Origin: Pleurotus ostreatus/Saccharomyces cerevisiae fusant
Taxonomy: Eukaryota; Opisthokonta
Assembly (NCBI GenBank): GCA_024196135.1
Contig: JAMQCK010000011.1
Span: 186,001-250,000, forward strand
Reading direction: 5' to 3'
DNA: 64,000 nt
Position numbers and translations under genes: made by a program. The notes under the pieces are model-generated. The model was not told where the DNA came from. It saw only the letters and a program-made list of their open reading frames with translations, and did no database searches. Of the stretch, positions 45,623 to 56,491 are shown piece by piece. The first letter of the stretch is position 1, and every line of letters starts with the position of its first letter.

Positions 45623-46254
45623 GGCTTCTGGCTAGCTGACGCGCCCGGTAATGCGCTGAGTGTGATGCGCTGTTGTGTGTGTCGAGGGGCGCTGGCCGCT
45701 GTGGACAACGTCGTCGCCGTTACGCCTCTTAAATTGCCTGCGAATTGTCAGGCCACTTTTTTCATCCACAATCTCGATCGGGCCGGGGCACCGGCCAGGC
45801 TGGTCCATATGTCTCAAACAAGAGACATACCGTACGACGGCCATTTGTTGCCAGTTTCTTGACTGTAGTTTGCGGAGAAGATGAGGGGACCCTACGAGCG
45901 CGGTCCAATGCTCATTCGCGCATCTCTTGTTCCCGATCCAGTTCTAGCGAGTCAGGCGACCAGCATGCGACCGACCGTATCTCATCTGTAGTAGACGTGT
46001 AGTCGTATTGAAGCGGTGGGAGTGACATGACTACTGCATATGTAATTCGTGGCTGAAGATGCGCAAAGGTGCTGGCAGCAATCAAATCGTGATGGGCGCG
46101 TACGACGCAACACTATTAGCGCCACACCAGACCAAAACGGGAAACAATACGTCGCGGAAGCAATTTCGGGCTCTTGCCTGTCAACTTATCCGTCATCGCT
46201 GCCACACATTCTATACCGTCTGGTCCTGAAATTCAAAGCCACTCCATATATCCT
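45623..46254. other. Intergenic region between ERG3 and LAG1
   Basis: About 630 bases containing the ERG3 promoter and the ceramide synthase 3' UTR. No gene was seen. Confidence 0.5.
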
Positions 46255-48027
46255 TCACCTTTTCTTCTTCTTCTGCACCTCCTCCGCCTTCTCCGCCTTC
46301 TCCTCCCCGCCATCCTCATCATCCGACCGCACATCGCTCGCCTCGCCCGCAGTGCGAATGGCTCGAAGCATAACGCGCCACATCAGGTAGTACCAGAAGA
46401 TATTCAGGAACTGAAGGAGAAGTATGGGCGCGAAGATCTGGTACTTCATCCACCAAGTGAGCCAAGCGCCGGTCGAGGGTGCCCAACGGCGGTTAATTTC
46501 GCTGTGGGGAGGGGGTCAATTAGTTCATGAAGCTCATGGAGCACAGATAGTGAGGGAAAGGGTGCGGAGTAGTAGAGTGTATACGCACGGGATGAGGTCG
46601 AATTCCGTCCAGACGGAGTGGAGCATGACGAGGTTCAGCCAGTGACGGAAGTAGCTGGAGAGAGGGAATCAGTTATTGGGATGAGACGGAAGCAGCGTAA
46701 AAGACCATACGTCCATACGCCAAAGAATGCGACGAAGACGGCAATTTTGGTGCGCGAGAATTGCAAGTAGTTGAGCAACAAAGACGACTGGAAAAACATT
46801 GTCAGGGGCGTGTAACAACGCCATAGGGAGGTAAAGACGAACAGCCAGAAAGACATCTGGAATGTCCATACTAACAAACACCGAGATACCGATGTAAGTA
46901 AGGTTGATCAAGTAGCTCCATCTAGGCCGATGTTAGCTCACGTCGTGCATCTCCATCGAACCATGCACGTACCCGACAAGCCAGAGTGTGACAATATGGT
47001 GCGCGACCAGCTCGGCGAAGTCCTTGCGGGGTTTCTCAAAGCCGAGGACCATGATCATGAGCTCGTGAAGCCAGTGCGCGGACTGCATGAGGTAGAATTG
47101 CTTGAGCTCGGGTATCATGTCCCAGTGCGGGTAGCCTGTGTGGGAATTAAATAAGCACATGCAGCGAGTTGAGCGAGCATACCTAGCCAGAACTCTTCCG
47201 TGCGATACCACCAAATGGGGAGTTGCGATATGATTCTCTGCAGTAGGCGTCAAACTTGCCTCCTCCGCGAGTGAGCACCAATGCACACACCAGACCCCAG
47301 AGACCGGACGCAGTGTAGTAAGCTATCGCATACCCCTGCTCGCCGACCCTGTCGAGCTTGTGCTCCTTCTTGAGGCCGTAGAAGCGCCCAATGCGCCTGA
47401 AGAGCCGGTCCGCGATGAGGATGCGGCACAGCGACCAGAAGACGATGTAGTATGCGATAAGGACGAAGTCAAGGACTCCCTTTTGGTACCGCGGGTCTTC
47501 GTCTGGCGAGCCGGGTACGCGATGCTGCACGAAGAGGAACGGCGCGAAGGGATTGGGGAAAGGGAGCGGAATACCAGCGTGGACGATCGCTTCATAGGCG
47601 AGGTATCCCAGTACAGGAGTGATGAGAACCTTCAAGGCGGCGACTGAGGGATAGTTGAGTATAAGTTCAACCCGTGGGGCAGGCACGAGCACGCACCCGG
47701 GTCAACGACCCAATTCATGAACCAAGACGCCTGCTCATACGGGGCGGGCTTTCTCCTGAAATGCGTGGGCGAGCCAGAGTGCGGGGTGTTGTTGCGACTT
47801 CCTATGGGCCTGATGGAGCGTGAGCTTACTTTGAGCACGTACGATTCAAGCATGGAAAAGGGCGGAACGCACGTCTGCGTTCGGAAGCCGCTCGTCAGGT
47901 GGTGTTCCCGGTCAAGTCTGCACGGAAAATCAGGCTTCGAGGCGGAATCAAAGGCGGGAAATGCGTACTCTATGCCTTGAGTGAAGGTCTGTATCGACGC
48001 GGCGCGCTTGCGACCCTTGAAGCTCAT
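46255..48027 (-). CDS. LAG1: Ceramide synthase (TLC domain, LAG1/LAC1 type)
   Basis: The reading starts MSFKGRKRAASIQ at 48027. A GTAAGC donor after MLESYVLK near 47825 suggests an intron before RKPAPYEQASWFMNWVVDP. The multi-pass TLC domain follows, with the Lag1 motif: RTEEFWLGYPHW, LMQSAHWLHELMI, then AELVAHHIVTLWLVG containing the conserved His pair. Later membrane helices (SYLINLTYIGISV, FGVWTY, HWLNLVMLHSVW) and a basic/acidic tail ending KKKKR-stop at 46255 complete it. Lag1 enzymes condense sphingoid bases with very-long-chain acyl-CoA in the ER. The terminal KKKKR is consistent with an ER-retrieval type signal. The exact 5' exon is uncertain. Confidence 0.9.
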
Positions 48028-48307
48028 GGTGGGGCGAGGGAAAAGGAGAGGAGAGCGCCGACTCTAAGTATTCGTACGGAAGCGTTCCGATTACATGAGA
48101 GCGGCGCCGTCAGAGGAGCGCGCATCGTTCAAAGACAGCCTGTGAGTACCCGTATCCTGGAGTTCGAGTATCAAGGAAAATGCAAGGCCAACAAGAGCGT
48201 CTGACGCAGGCCTCGGCGCCTCGTCACCTGAGGTGAACACGAACTGTGACGTCACGCATCGTTCGTTCCATTTTCCTCAGAGGCCTCCGGTCAGCTACCT
48301 ACATCCG
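48028..48307. other. Short gap between LAG1 and GH3 genes
   Basis: 280 bases holding the LAG1 5' region and the GH3 3' UTR. Confidence 0.5.
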
Positions 48308-51300
48308 TCACGCAACAACCGTCAAGGTGCTAGTTAGGTAGGCCTCTTCGCTCGTCCCGACCTTGACCGTGAATGCTCCAGGCTCGACCACCCACGACCC
48401 GCGGGCGCTCCACACAGCAAGCTGCTCGTCGTGAACGGGGATTGTGACCGTCTGCGACGATCCGGCGCTGTGAGCATTTCTTTGTGAGCCACAAGCGCAC
48501 GGGTGCGGTGAGTAAAAGACTTACGGGAGGAATACTTTCGCAAAGCCAACGAGCTCCTGGTTTGGCGTCACCACAGAGCTGAAGACGTCGGTCATGTAGA
48601 CTTGCACGGTCTCCGCCGCGTCGCGATTCCCTGTGTTATGCACGGTGACCTCGACCTCAAAGTCGTCCGCGGTGCCGATGGTGCTGGGAACGATGAGGTC
48701 CGTGCTTGAAAAAGGGTCAGCATTACATATGTAAGTGTGATCTTCCGAAGAAACGCACTAGTTAAACGTCGTGTAACTCAGTCCATGGCCGAACGACCAC
48801 AGCGGCACGGGCGAATCCAGCACATACTGCTGCCCAAACATCAACGTGCCATCCGACAAGACACTCCCCGCATCTATGGGCCTCGCGCCCTTCAGATAAT
48901 TATAAAAAGCCGGCGCCGTGCCCACGCTCCTCGGGTACGACACCGGAAGCTTGCCCGAGGGGGAGTACTCCCCAAAGATAACTTCCGCCAAAGCGAGGCC
49001 CCCAAGCTCGCCGGGGTAGATTTGCTGGAGCACCGCGGCGAGCTCGGCTTGAATCCAGGGCTCCGCGACGGGCTTGCCGGAGACTAGGACGACGATGGTG
49101 GGGACACCAGTGGCGTGAATAGTTTGGGCGAGGCGGAGTTGGGCGCCGACAAGGGCGAGGGAGGAGATGTCAACGTGTTCGCCGGTTGTTGCGTTTGTTC
49201 CCGGAGACCAGAGGTTCGTCTGGTCTAGGGTCCACGTACCGACCTGGGGGCATCGTGGATCAGAAGGAATTCTGACTGAAGAGCATTGCGACCTACCATC
49301 ACAACCGCTACATCGGAGGCCTCCGCGGCTGCGACCGCCTCGTCGAACCCAGACTCGTCGTTTGACCAGAGCTTGCAGCCCTCTGCGTAGTGAACAGTCG
49401 TCTGGGAGCCAACGCTCTCGAGGTATTGGTTGAAGCCATCGACCGGCGTTATGCCATTGTCAGATGCGTTGAGGAAGACGTAGTCGCCGAACTGCTCAGC
49501 CGCAATCAATATTAGCTGATGAGAAAGGGGGGCTGGGCTCATGGACACACCGATACACGTCCTGCTTGAGGCCCGATGAGAGCGACGGAGCCCAGCGAGC
49601 CCGCATCTAGGGGCAATATATTGTCACGATTCTCGAGAAGCACGATGCTTTCGAGGTCGGCTTGATGAAGCACTTCCAGCGTCTCCTTTGTGCGGATTTG
49701 CGACGTGTAGTCCTTGTAGGGGTATGGGTCTGTGGCCATATGCATCAGACCCTGAGACTAGAATTGGCAAGGGCTGTTGCTTACTCTCAAATAACCCGAG
49801 AGCGAACTTGGTCCTGAGCAATGTCCGTACGACCTCATCGAGGTCGCTTTCTTTCACTGTGCCGTTCTTTATCTGGTCTGCGAATCTGAGTACATACGCG
49901 GTACACCATTTCAGCGCTCTAACTCACCTTCCAACGTCAAGAACGTGTAGGTGCCGCCACCCATCTCCCCGCTGCGGCCGTCTACGAGGACGTTCCGCGC
50001 CGCGCATGCCCGATCTTCGCAGGTACCGTGTGTAGTGATCTGGAGGTCGACAGAGCCTGCGTCCGAGACGACGAAGTACGGGTAGCCCCATTCTTTGCGC
50101 AGCTGCAAACAAGACCATCAGTGATGGCTTGTTTGGGACCGCATAAAAGCACTAACAATCTCTATCAGTATATCTTCGGGATGCTGTCAGCCAACTAGCA
50201 CATGGTCGCTTCACTTATCGACGTACGCGGGTCAGCAGCCGTCGGCACCCCATCGTAGCTGGAGTAAGCGGTCATGAAGGACAGCGCGTTCAAGCAAGCA
50301 CGTTTGAAAGGTCGTAAGTACATCGTCCTCAGCTCGCGCTCGCCTCCAGTGACTGGCGCAATATTTCTGTTAGTACATCGTCAGCTTTGGAACACGACGA
50401 ATGAAGGTTCACGCCATACAGTCCACCCTGAGGCGAGCCGAAGGCCGCGAAATGCTTGCACGTAGCAGCAACGCGAGCTACAGCAGTATCGCTCGTATTC
50501 TGACGGCGGCCACTCTGAAGACCTTCCACGAATGCTGCGCCAAGCTCTCCGGTCAGGAAGGGGTCCTCGCCAAAGCCTTCTTCGACACGGCCCCAGCGAA
50601 GCTCGCGAGCAAGATCGAGTACAGGTGCAAAGACGTGATTGATACCCAAGGGCTCTGACTCGTCAGCGATGACCTTCGCGATAGCAGAGATCAACGAGGT
50701 GTTGAAGGTCGCGGCGAGGCCGATTGGTGAGGGAAATATTGTGCCATTGTTGGTGAAGCCGTGCAGACCTAGAAGAATGTGAGAAAAAGGACGAAGTTGA
50801 AGGTTTGAGGGTTGCCTTCGGACTGAACCAGTGCGGGAATGCCAAGAGTCGTGTTTTCCATGAGATAACGCTGCCCAATCTCGACGCCATAGACAAACTT
50901 GTCGTAAGGCGTCTGGTAGCCGGCCCATATCATGCCACCCTTTGCGTCCAGCATCTCTGCCTACGACCAAACCTTCAGCGTATACTATGTCAAAGAGGAA
51001 AAGTGCTCACCACGCCCGTCTCATTGTGCTCAAGCGTGTTGTCCAAGGGATCGGAGAAGTTCATCCACCCGTTCATATCGCCCTGAATGCTAAGGCGAGA
51101 TATCAGTATGCTACACCTCATCAGGCTTTGTTGGCTTACAGTTGAGAGATCTTCTCCTTGACGGTCATACGCGGAAGAAGATCTTCGACGCGAGCCTCGA
51201 TGTCGGCGGATGGGTCTTTGTATATGGGAACGGATCCATCAGCATTCTCGGCGCGTGAGTGTAGCGAGATCCCAAGGTCGGCAAACTCGTCGTCGAAAGA

Positions 51301-51369
51301 GTAGCTCGCTAGCGCCAAAGATGGTCCAAAACATAGGAGCCCGAGAATGTGTGCCAGTGTGCACCGCAT
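48308..51369 (-). CDS. Secreted GH3-family beta-glucosidase/xylosidase-type glycosidase
   Basis: Starts MRCTLAHILGLLCFGPSLALA (signal peptide; only part shown as a motif) at 51369 and ends TLTVVA-stop at 48308, across about 12 exons. The N-terminal GH3 barrel is marked by GIPALVQSEG, NHVFAPVLDLARE, WGRVEEGFGEDP and CKHFAAFGSPQGG. The nucleophile region is FVVSDAGSVD. The GH3 C-terminal domain shows SIVLLEN, VALIGPQA, IYPGELGGLALAEV and YPRSVGTAP, followed by an FN3-like domain from LWSFGHGLSYTTF. The family hydrolyses beta-glucosides or xylosides at chain ends, and in wood-decay fungi acts outside the cell. Substrate is not determinable. A TATAAA box (minus) lies at 51418-51423. Confidence 0.9.
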
Positions 51370-51799
51370 GGCGCCAGAGGGATGCGGATGAAAAGCATCT
51401 CGTCGACGTGACCGTACTTTATACGCTCGGAAAAGCCTTGGGCGGCCGAGACTGCGTGGAAGATTTCATTGAGGGATCAGCAGTGCGCATGAGTACGTAG
51501 GCGCGAAGCTCGCGACCATGCTGTCTTGTTAAGAGGGAGACCGGGCCTTGGAGTAACATCGGACTTCCGTGAGATACTCGGCGGCCCGCTATTCCTTCGA
51601 GTGCGTGAGGTCACCTGGCCATAGGTTTTGATTGTTCAGGGCTACCAAGAGGTTCTTTCACTTCGCATCTGGTCACCAGTGAGCGTTGCAGACAAGAGGG
51701 AAATCATTTCGGCATACGCCGAATGTGGCAAATCACGTGTCGGTACTTCCCGAAATCAACATGATGGACCAAGCGCTGTTCGCAACTTGACCTCCGACC
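51370..51799. other. Divergent promoter region GH3 / Ada1-like gene
   Basis: 430 bases. A TATAAA box on the minus strand at 51418-51423 lies 49 bases from the GH3 ATG. No gene was seen. Confidence 0.5.
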
Positions 51800-52947
51800 A
51801 TGTCGTTAGATTCGACACCCAATCTCAAAGCTCAGCTCACGTCCCATCTTGGCGACCGCTCAAGGTCCTACTTTGAGCTCTTCTCTGCTTATGTCTCTGC
51901 GAAAATCTCGCGCACCGAATTCGAGGAGGAAGTCCGCAAAATTCTGGATACACCTTACCTCAGTAAGTTTAGCGGCAATTGCCGCATTGCGACCGTCTCA
52001 TAGATATTACAATTGCAGTACAACTCCATAACTCCCTTGTCATCTCGCTGTTTGATGCTATAGCATATAAGCAGCGGCCACCGTCTCCCTCGCGCGATGC
52101 ACCCAAGCCACCGCCTCGGAAGCGACGACGGGTCTTGCCTTACCAAGGGCCTGATACGCCAGACGAGGATCTCACATATCGCTCTGCACGTCTGAAGAAA
52201 TGGGCTCTTGGTATCGGCCAGCAGGAGCGCGCCCGCCTGCGTGAACTCCCGAGTCTGCCACCCGCGCTGGACCCGCCTCGCCCGCGACCTGACACCGACG
52301 AAATCGCCAGGGAGCGCGGTGTCATTCGTTTACTAGAGCGAGGAGGTAGGATATTAGAAACTGGCTATGAACTCACGCGCTTACACATACGCCCGCAGAC
52401 CCTCCAGGAAGTCGTCTGCCCGTTAACTTGGCCTCAATGTCCAGAGCACCGACAGTTCAGCATATTGCAGATCGCGTCAACCTAATATGCGCTCAGAATA
52501 ATATAGGACCGCCATCGCGACAAGTGCCACTATTGATCAACCTTGCTTGCGAGGTCAAGCTCAAGCAGCTCATCGCCCGAGCATTGTCTCTCACCTCGTC
52601 TTCACACGCAATTTCCTCTATAAATGCCTCCAAGCCCTCAACTCGCGTAAGTCAAAATTTCGTGGCGTCGAAAAACCAGACTGACGTGCCCTCCTTTCCA
52701 GTCATCCTCCAGCAAAGTGCTGACTCGCGACTCATTCCGCGCCCTCTTCGTCGTTGCGCCGTACACGCTCCCCAACCAGAGCGCGGCGGCAACGGAGTTG
52801 TTTGTCGGCGACGCCACCGAGAAATATGACGAGGATACCAACATCCCGCTTTTGCGAGATAGGGAGGTAAATGACCCGCGATGGCAGACAGTCGCACTTC
52901 TTGCCGAGCGCAGTACGGTCAGGGAGGCATTAGCCAGTGCACAGTAA
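51800..52947 (+). CDS. SAGA-complex subunit, Ada1/HFI1-like (SAGA-Tad1 family)
   Basis: Starts MSLDSTPNLKAQLTSHLG at 51800. Intron 1 joins LDTPYL to IQLHNSLVISLFDAIAYK. A proline-rich basic stretch (PPPRKRRRV) follows. A 50-base intron (from about 52345) joins LLERG to DPPGSRLPVNLASM, then TVQHIADRVNLICAQ, ACEVKLKQLIARAL (histone-fold-like helices), and a last intron leads to FRALFVVAPYTLPNQSAA. It ends VREALASAQ-stop at 52947. The order matches the SAGA-Tad1 family, whose yeast member Hfi1/Ada1 supports SAGA coactivator integrity via a histone fold. Nuclear location expected. About 300 residues. Confidence 0.8.
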
Positions 52948-54124
52948 AACTTCGTTGAGGATTCGGACTTATAATACCGCGTTCTGCATGTACATACCCT
53001 ATTTATTTCGCGGACAAGGACATCGAAGGACAGAATCCAGCACAGGCGGCCGACCAGGCGAATACATGTTGTAAACGACGTCAATCTTCTACAATATAAA
53101 GGAGCGGCGGCTGGGGCCGGCCCCCATCAATCCAGCACGTGGCGACAAGCGGCGCCCACACAACTTGTGTCCGCCCGTCATGCCGGCCTGCTGGCGGCCT
53201 CTGCACGCCTCCGTACCGCCCAATACAGCATCTCGCTTTATTTTTGTGCCTATGAGTAAGGCTCAGAGTGACCGAGGAGCGCTTCCTCGCGGTACAAGCT
53301 CTGGGTGCGAGTTTCACGGCCATGCTGGCTTTGTATCCTGGTGACGTCTGTACGCCGCCGTGCCACCCAGGACGACGTCGTTTATATCCTCCATGCCTGT
53401 GAGTAAGGCTTCTGATTACCATTGACCGCTACCTTGCGACGTAGGCTCAAACTCAGTAAGGCATGAGCTTTAAGGCCTCGAAAGAAGGACGAAGGCGTGG
53501 TTGGCCTCCATTCAGCTGCTACTGCGGCTGGCGTGCACGGGCGACGAAGGCGTCTGCTAAGTACGCCATGTATCCGCTTCAGGTAGAACACAGCTACTAT
53601 GGCGCCGCTAGCCCTCACGTGCATGTAAGCGATCCACGCAATGAAGTAAGGCTAGATACTCCGTATGTCGGCCTGAAGTAAGGCCCGACCCCTTCCTGCT
53701 GCCCGGAGATGCTATGCAACGAAGGCATCCAGTAAGGCTGGAGGAATGCATGTACGCCGAATGGCGGCTCGGTCAGCCGTAACTTGCTATCATCGCCTTG
53801 GGATGACCACGCAGCATGAAGGCAGTAAATAATTTGGCCAGTCAGGCTGAGGGAGCCCATATCCGCCGAATCGCGACTTATTTGTTAAGGTAGCTACGAG
53901 TAAGGTTCGATTGCCCCGTGTGGAACACACGGGCCCTCCCGCTTGTTGCAAGTAAACCATCGATTGGGACACCAGCTCGACTCTCACTTTCTACTATGCT
54001 TCACGCGATCAAGGTAGTCCTCCTCCGGAGAAGTTCATGTACGATTATGCGTGAGGGACAAGAGATATTATAGGCTACAAGTAAGGCGAGTGTCCAGATA
54101 TAGTACAAGCGAAATCGAGCTCTC
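52948..54124. repeat. Gene-poor convergent region with recurrent AGTAAGG motif
   Basis: No coding gene is supported between the 3' ends of the Ada1-like and Swd2 genes. AGTAAGG occurs eight times, all on the plus strand, at 53255, 53402, 53455, 53645, 53677, 53731, 53899 and 54080, seven of them followed by C. Chance would give well under one copy in 830 bases. Around the first two copies a longer unit of about 147 bases is repeated in degenerate form (GGCGGTACGGAGGCGTGCAG versus GGTGGCACGGCGGCGTACAG on the minus strand). The spacing is irregular elsewhere. This looks like an old degenerate satellite or a mobile-element remnant; the nature is not known. Confidence 0.6.
53915..53933. other. 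Short perfect hairpin
   Basis: CCCGTGTG, a three-base GAA loop, and CACACGGG form an 8-bp stem inside the AGTAAGG repeat region. It is not followed by a T-run, so a terminator reading has no basis. Confidence 0.4.
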
Positions 54125-55490
54125 CTACATCTTCTTCAAGATGTCCTTGGCGGTCTCCTCGCTGTCGGGCGCGGGATCAGGTAGCCAAAATGCCTGTCGA
54201 AGGTCAGATTCGTTGGTCGGTGAGCATCACGAAGACCCTTACCAGCTCCTGGCCGGCCGAAGCCATCATAAGCAGCCGAGGATTGAACTTGACACATCGG
54301 GAAGGCCCCGGATGACCGTCGAGTTTGACGAGTGGCGGTATCTGGATCATAGCCATCGTCTTCCGCTCGTCCTCGTTCTTCTTCTCCATCATGTTGCTCA
54401 ACGGCTCCATGTGCCACATAATGATCTTGCCGTCCAGGCTGCCCGACAAGACGTACTTGCTGTCCGGCGTCCACGACACCTCTTCCCCGCTGCACCCGCG
54501 TACCGGCTCGATTGTCACTTGCGCATTGGTTGAACGCCGCTCGAGCCCAACGTGCCCCTCGAGCTTGGCGATGATGTTCCCGTAGTACGCGTCTGCGATA
54601 TAGTGGGCGTCCCCAGAGCAACCGATGAGCATGAACTTGCCGTTCGCAGAGAACGAAAGCGAAGTGGCGCAGATCGGCCGTGGTGGGTAGCTAATGCGAG
54701 AGAGTGTGGGGTCGACGAGCTCGACGACGAGGAAGGGGTCCTTGTCATAGTTCGCGAGGTCGAACATGAGGACGCGCGCGTGGCGGTTGATCACGACGGC
54801 GATGACCATGCCAGAGGGGTCGTAGGCGCATACTGGAGGGGAGGGGAGGGGGAGCAGCCCACGACATGTTGGCGCGCGAAGGTCCCACATGCGGACCGTC
54901 TTGTCCATGGAACCAGAGATGAAGCCGTCGTCTACTGGTGAGACCTCGAGCGAGGTCACCGTCCCCTTGTGCCCGCGAAAGTATTGCAAGTACTTATTGT
55001 CGTGCAGTGAGTGGTACCGGATGGTGTCGTCTTCCTTCGTCGACGCGTGCACAATCGCGGTGCTCTTGTGCGTGAAGCGGGGTAGTGTGACGCCGTATTT
55101 CTTCGAGTAGAAAACCTTCAACTGCCTGCTTCATAGTCAGCATGCAGCATTGTCACGGCGGAAAGGGAACTCGCTTGCCAGTTTTGCAACTGTAGAGCTT
55201 GAATGTCTCGTCCTCGCCCGCGGTTATGAGTTGGTTCCCCTGGTCATCAAAGGACAGTCCAGTGATATGCTTAGGACCTGCCGGCCCCCTCTGTGGCGCG
55301 CCAGGGGATGCTGCGGGGGTAGGCTCGACGGCGCCTTTGAATATTCGCGCAGGCTTCAACTTCATCTACTTACGCATGGGCGTCAACATTGGAGGTTGAT
55401 GCGGACAGCGTTCCTGCGCACCATAAGGGGGTTTGAGAGCTCCTGAGTGACTTGCATTGCGCTACCTGAGCTAGTTGAGGGACGCGACAT
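54125..55490 (-). CDS. SWD2: WD40-repeat protein Swd2/WDR82-like (COMPASS and CPF subunit)
   Basis: The WD40 propeller runs from SFDDQGNQLITAGEDETFKL through YFRGHKGTVTSLEVSP, GSMDKTVRMWDLRAP, CAYDPSGMVIAV, SFSANGKFMLIGCSGD, SWTPDSKYVLSGSLDGKI and KFNPRLLMMASAGQEL, ending AKDILKKM-stop at 54125. The order and the CAYDPSG/SGSMDKTVR pattern match Swd2/WDR82. Swd2 serves in the Set1/COMPASS histone H3K4 methyltransferase and the cleavage-polyadenylation factor. An ATG at 55365 (MKLKPARIF) would suffice, but an upstream exon at 55490 (MSRPSTSSG...VTQELSNPLM), spliced by a GTGCGC donor, restores the family-like TxEL..LKPARIF start. I favour that start with moderate confidence. It is divergent from RPB5 by 81 bases. 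Confidence 0.85.
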
Positions 55491-55571
55491 GATGATGATG
55501 GTTCAGAACAAGACGCGGACAAGGCCAGACGCGACGCGATCGGTGTCGGAAAACTTTTGTTTCTTACCACC

Positions 55572-56491
55572 ATGGCCAGCAACGAAGACGACGAGGTCCC
55601 GCGGCTATGGAAGGTCAACCGCACCATCCACGAGCTGGTGAAAGACCGCGTACGCGAGGGCCTGATCATACGGCACGACAATGTCGCTTACACGCTATGC
55701 AGGGCTTCCAAGTCGCGGACTATGAAATTAACCTGAGCCTCGACGACTTCAAGAGCCAGTATGCTTCACAGAGCAGATCGGTCGAGTGAGTGAGTCGCTG
55801 CACCCTGCAATCCCCTTGTCATACGAACGCGTTCGCAGCCGGAACCAGCTTAACTTCTTCACAAACCACCGAGACGACACGACGGACCAGATCTTCGTAT
55901 TCTTCTCGGATGAGAGGAGTGTCGGTGTGAAGACAATGCGAAAGTGAGTGTCGCTTCTGCTTCTGCTCAAGTAAAGGTAGCTCAAAATTGTCAGATTGCT
56001 GGGTATACTGGAAGAGAAGGGGATACATAGAGGGATCATCATCTTCCCTGGGAATATGACCCCTGCGGCACGAAAGGTGCGTCCGCCACTTTCTCTTCCG
56101 ACGCGCTCCTCGCTCACATCTTATGTAGGTCATTGTAGCTATGCAATCGCAGTACAGGCTCGAGGAATTCTCCGAGGCCGACCTGCTCGTCAACATTACT
56201 CATCATACCCTTGTACCCCAACACATCGTCCTCAAACCTGAGGAGAAAAGGGAACTCCTAGAGCGCTAGTGAGTCATCATTTTCCGGACGCATCGGGGCG
56301 CTTGCCCGGACCATCATCGTATCGTTCTCTGACGCTGGTCGTTTAGCCGCCTCAAGGAAACACAACTGCCGCGCATCCAAATAGCCGATCCGGTCGCAAG
56401 ATACTTCGGTCTGCGCCGTGGACAGGTCGTCAAAATTATCCGACCAAGCGAGACCAGCGGGCGTTATGCTAGCTATCGTATCTGTTTCTGA
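55572..56491 (+). CDS. RPB5: DNA-directed RNA polymerases I, II and III subunit RPABC1
   Basis: Starts [17 protein letters not shown] at 55572. Five introns join ELVKDR to [22 protein letters not shown] to [19 protein letters not shown] to [12 protein letters not shown], then [16 protein letters not shown] and finally the C-terminal domain [38 protein letters not shown] and the stop at 56491. The jaw domain (N-terminal) and the highly conserved assembly domain (C-terminal) are both present; about 220 residues, the usual length. RPB5 is shared by all three nuclear RNA polymerases. It has a very short promoter shared with the Swd2 gene. Confidence 0.95.

Noticed and set aside
41557..48027. Aldo-keto reductase, ERG3 and LAG1 as parts of a terpene gene cluster
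   Set aside because: They are conserved housekeeping or general enzymes, far (18-25 kb) from either terpene synthase and in mixed orientation.
53081..53422. Minus-strand frame with an internal SLTHRH repeat as a protein gene
   Set aside because: The repetition follows the DNA-level AGTAAGG repeat; there is no start context, homology or splice structure to support coding.
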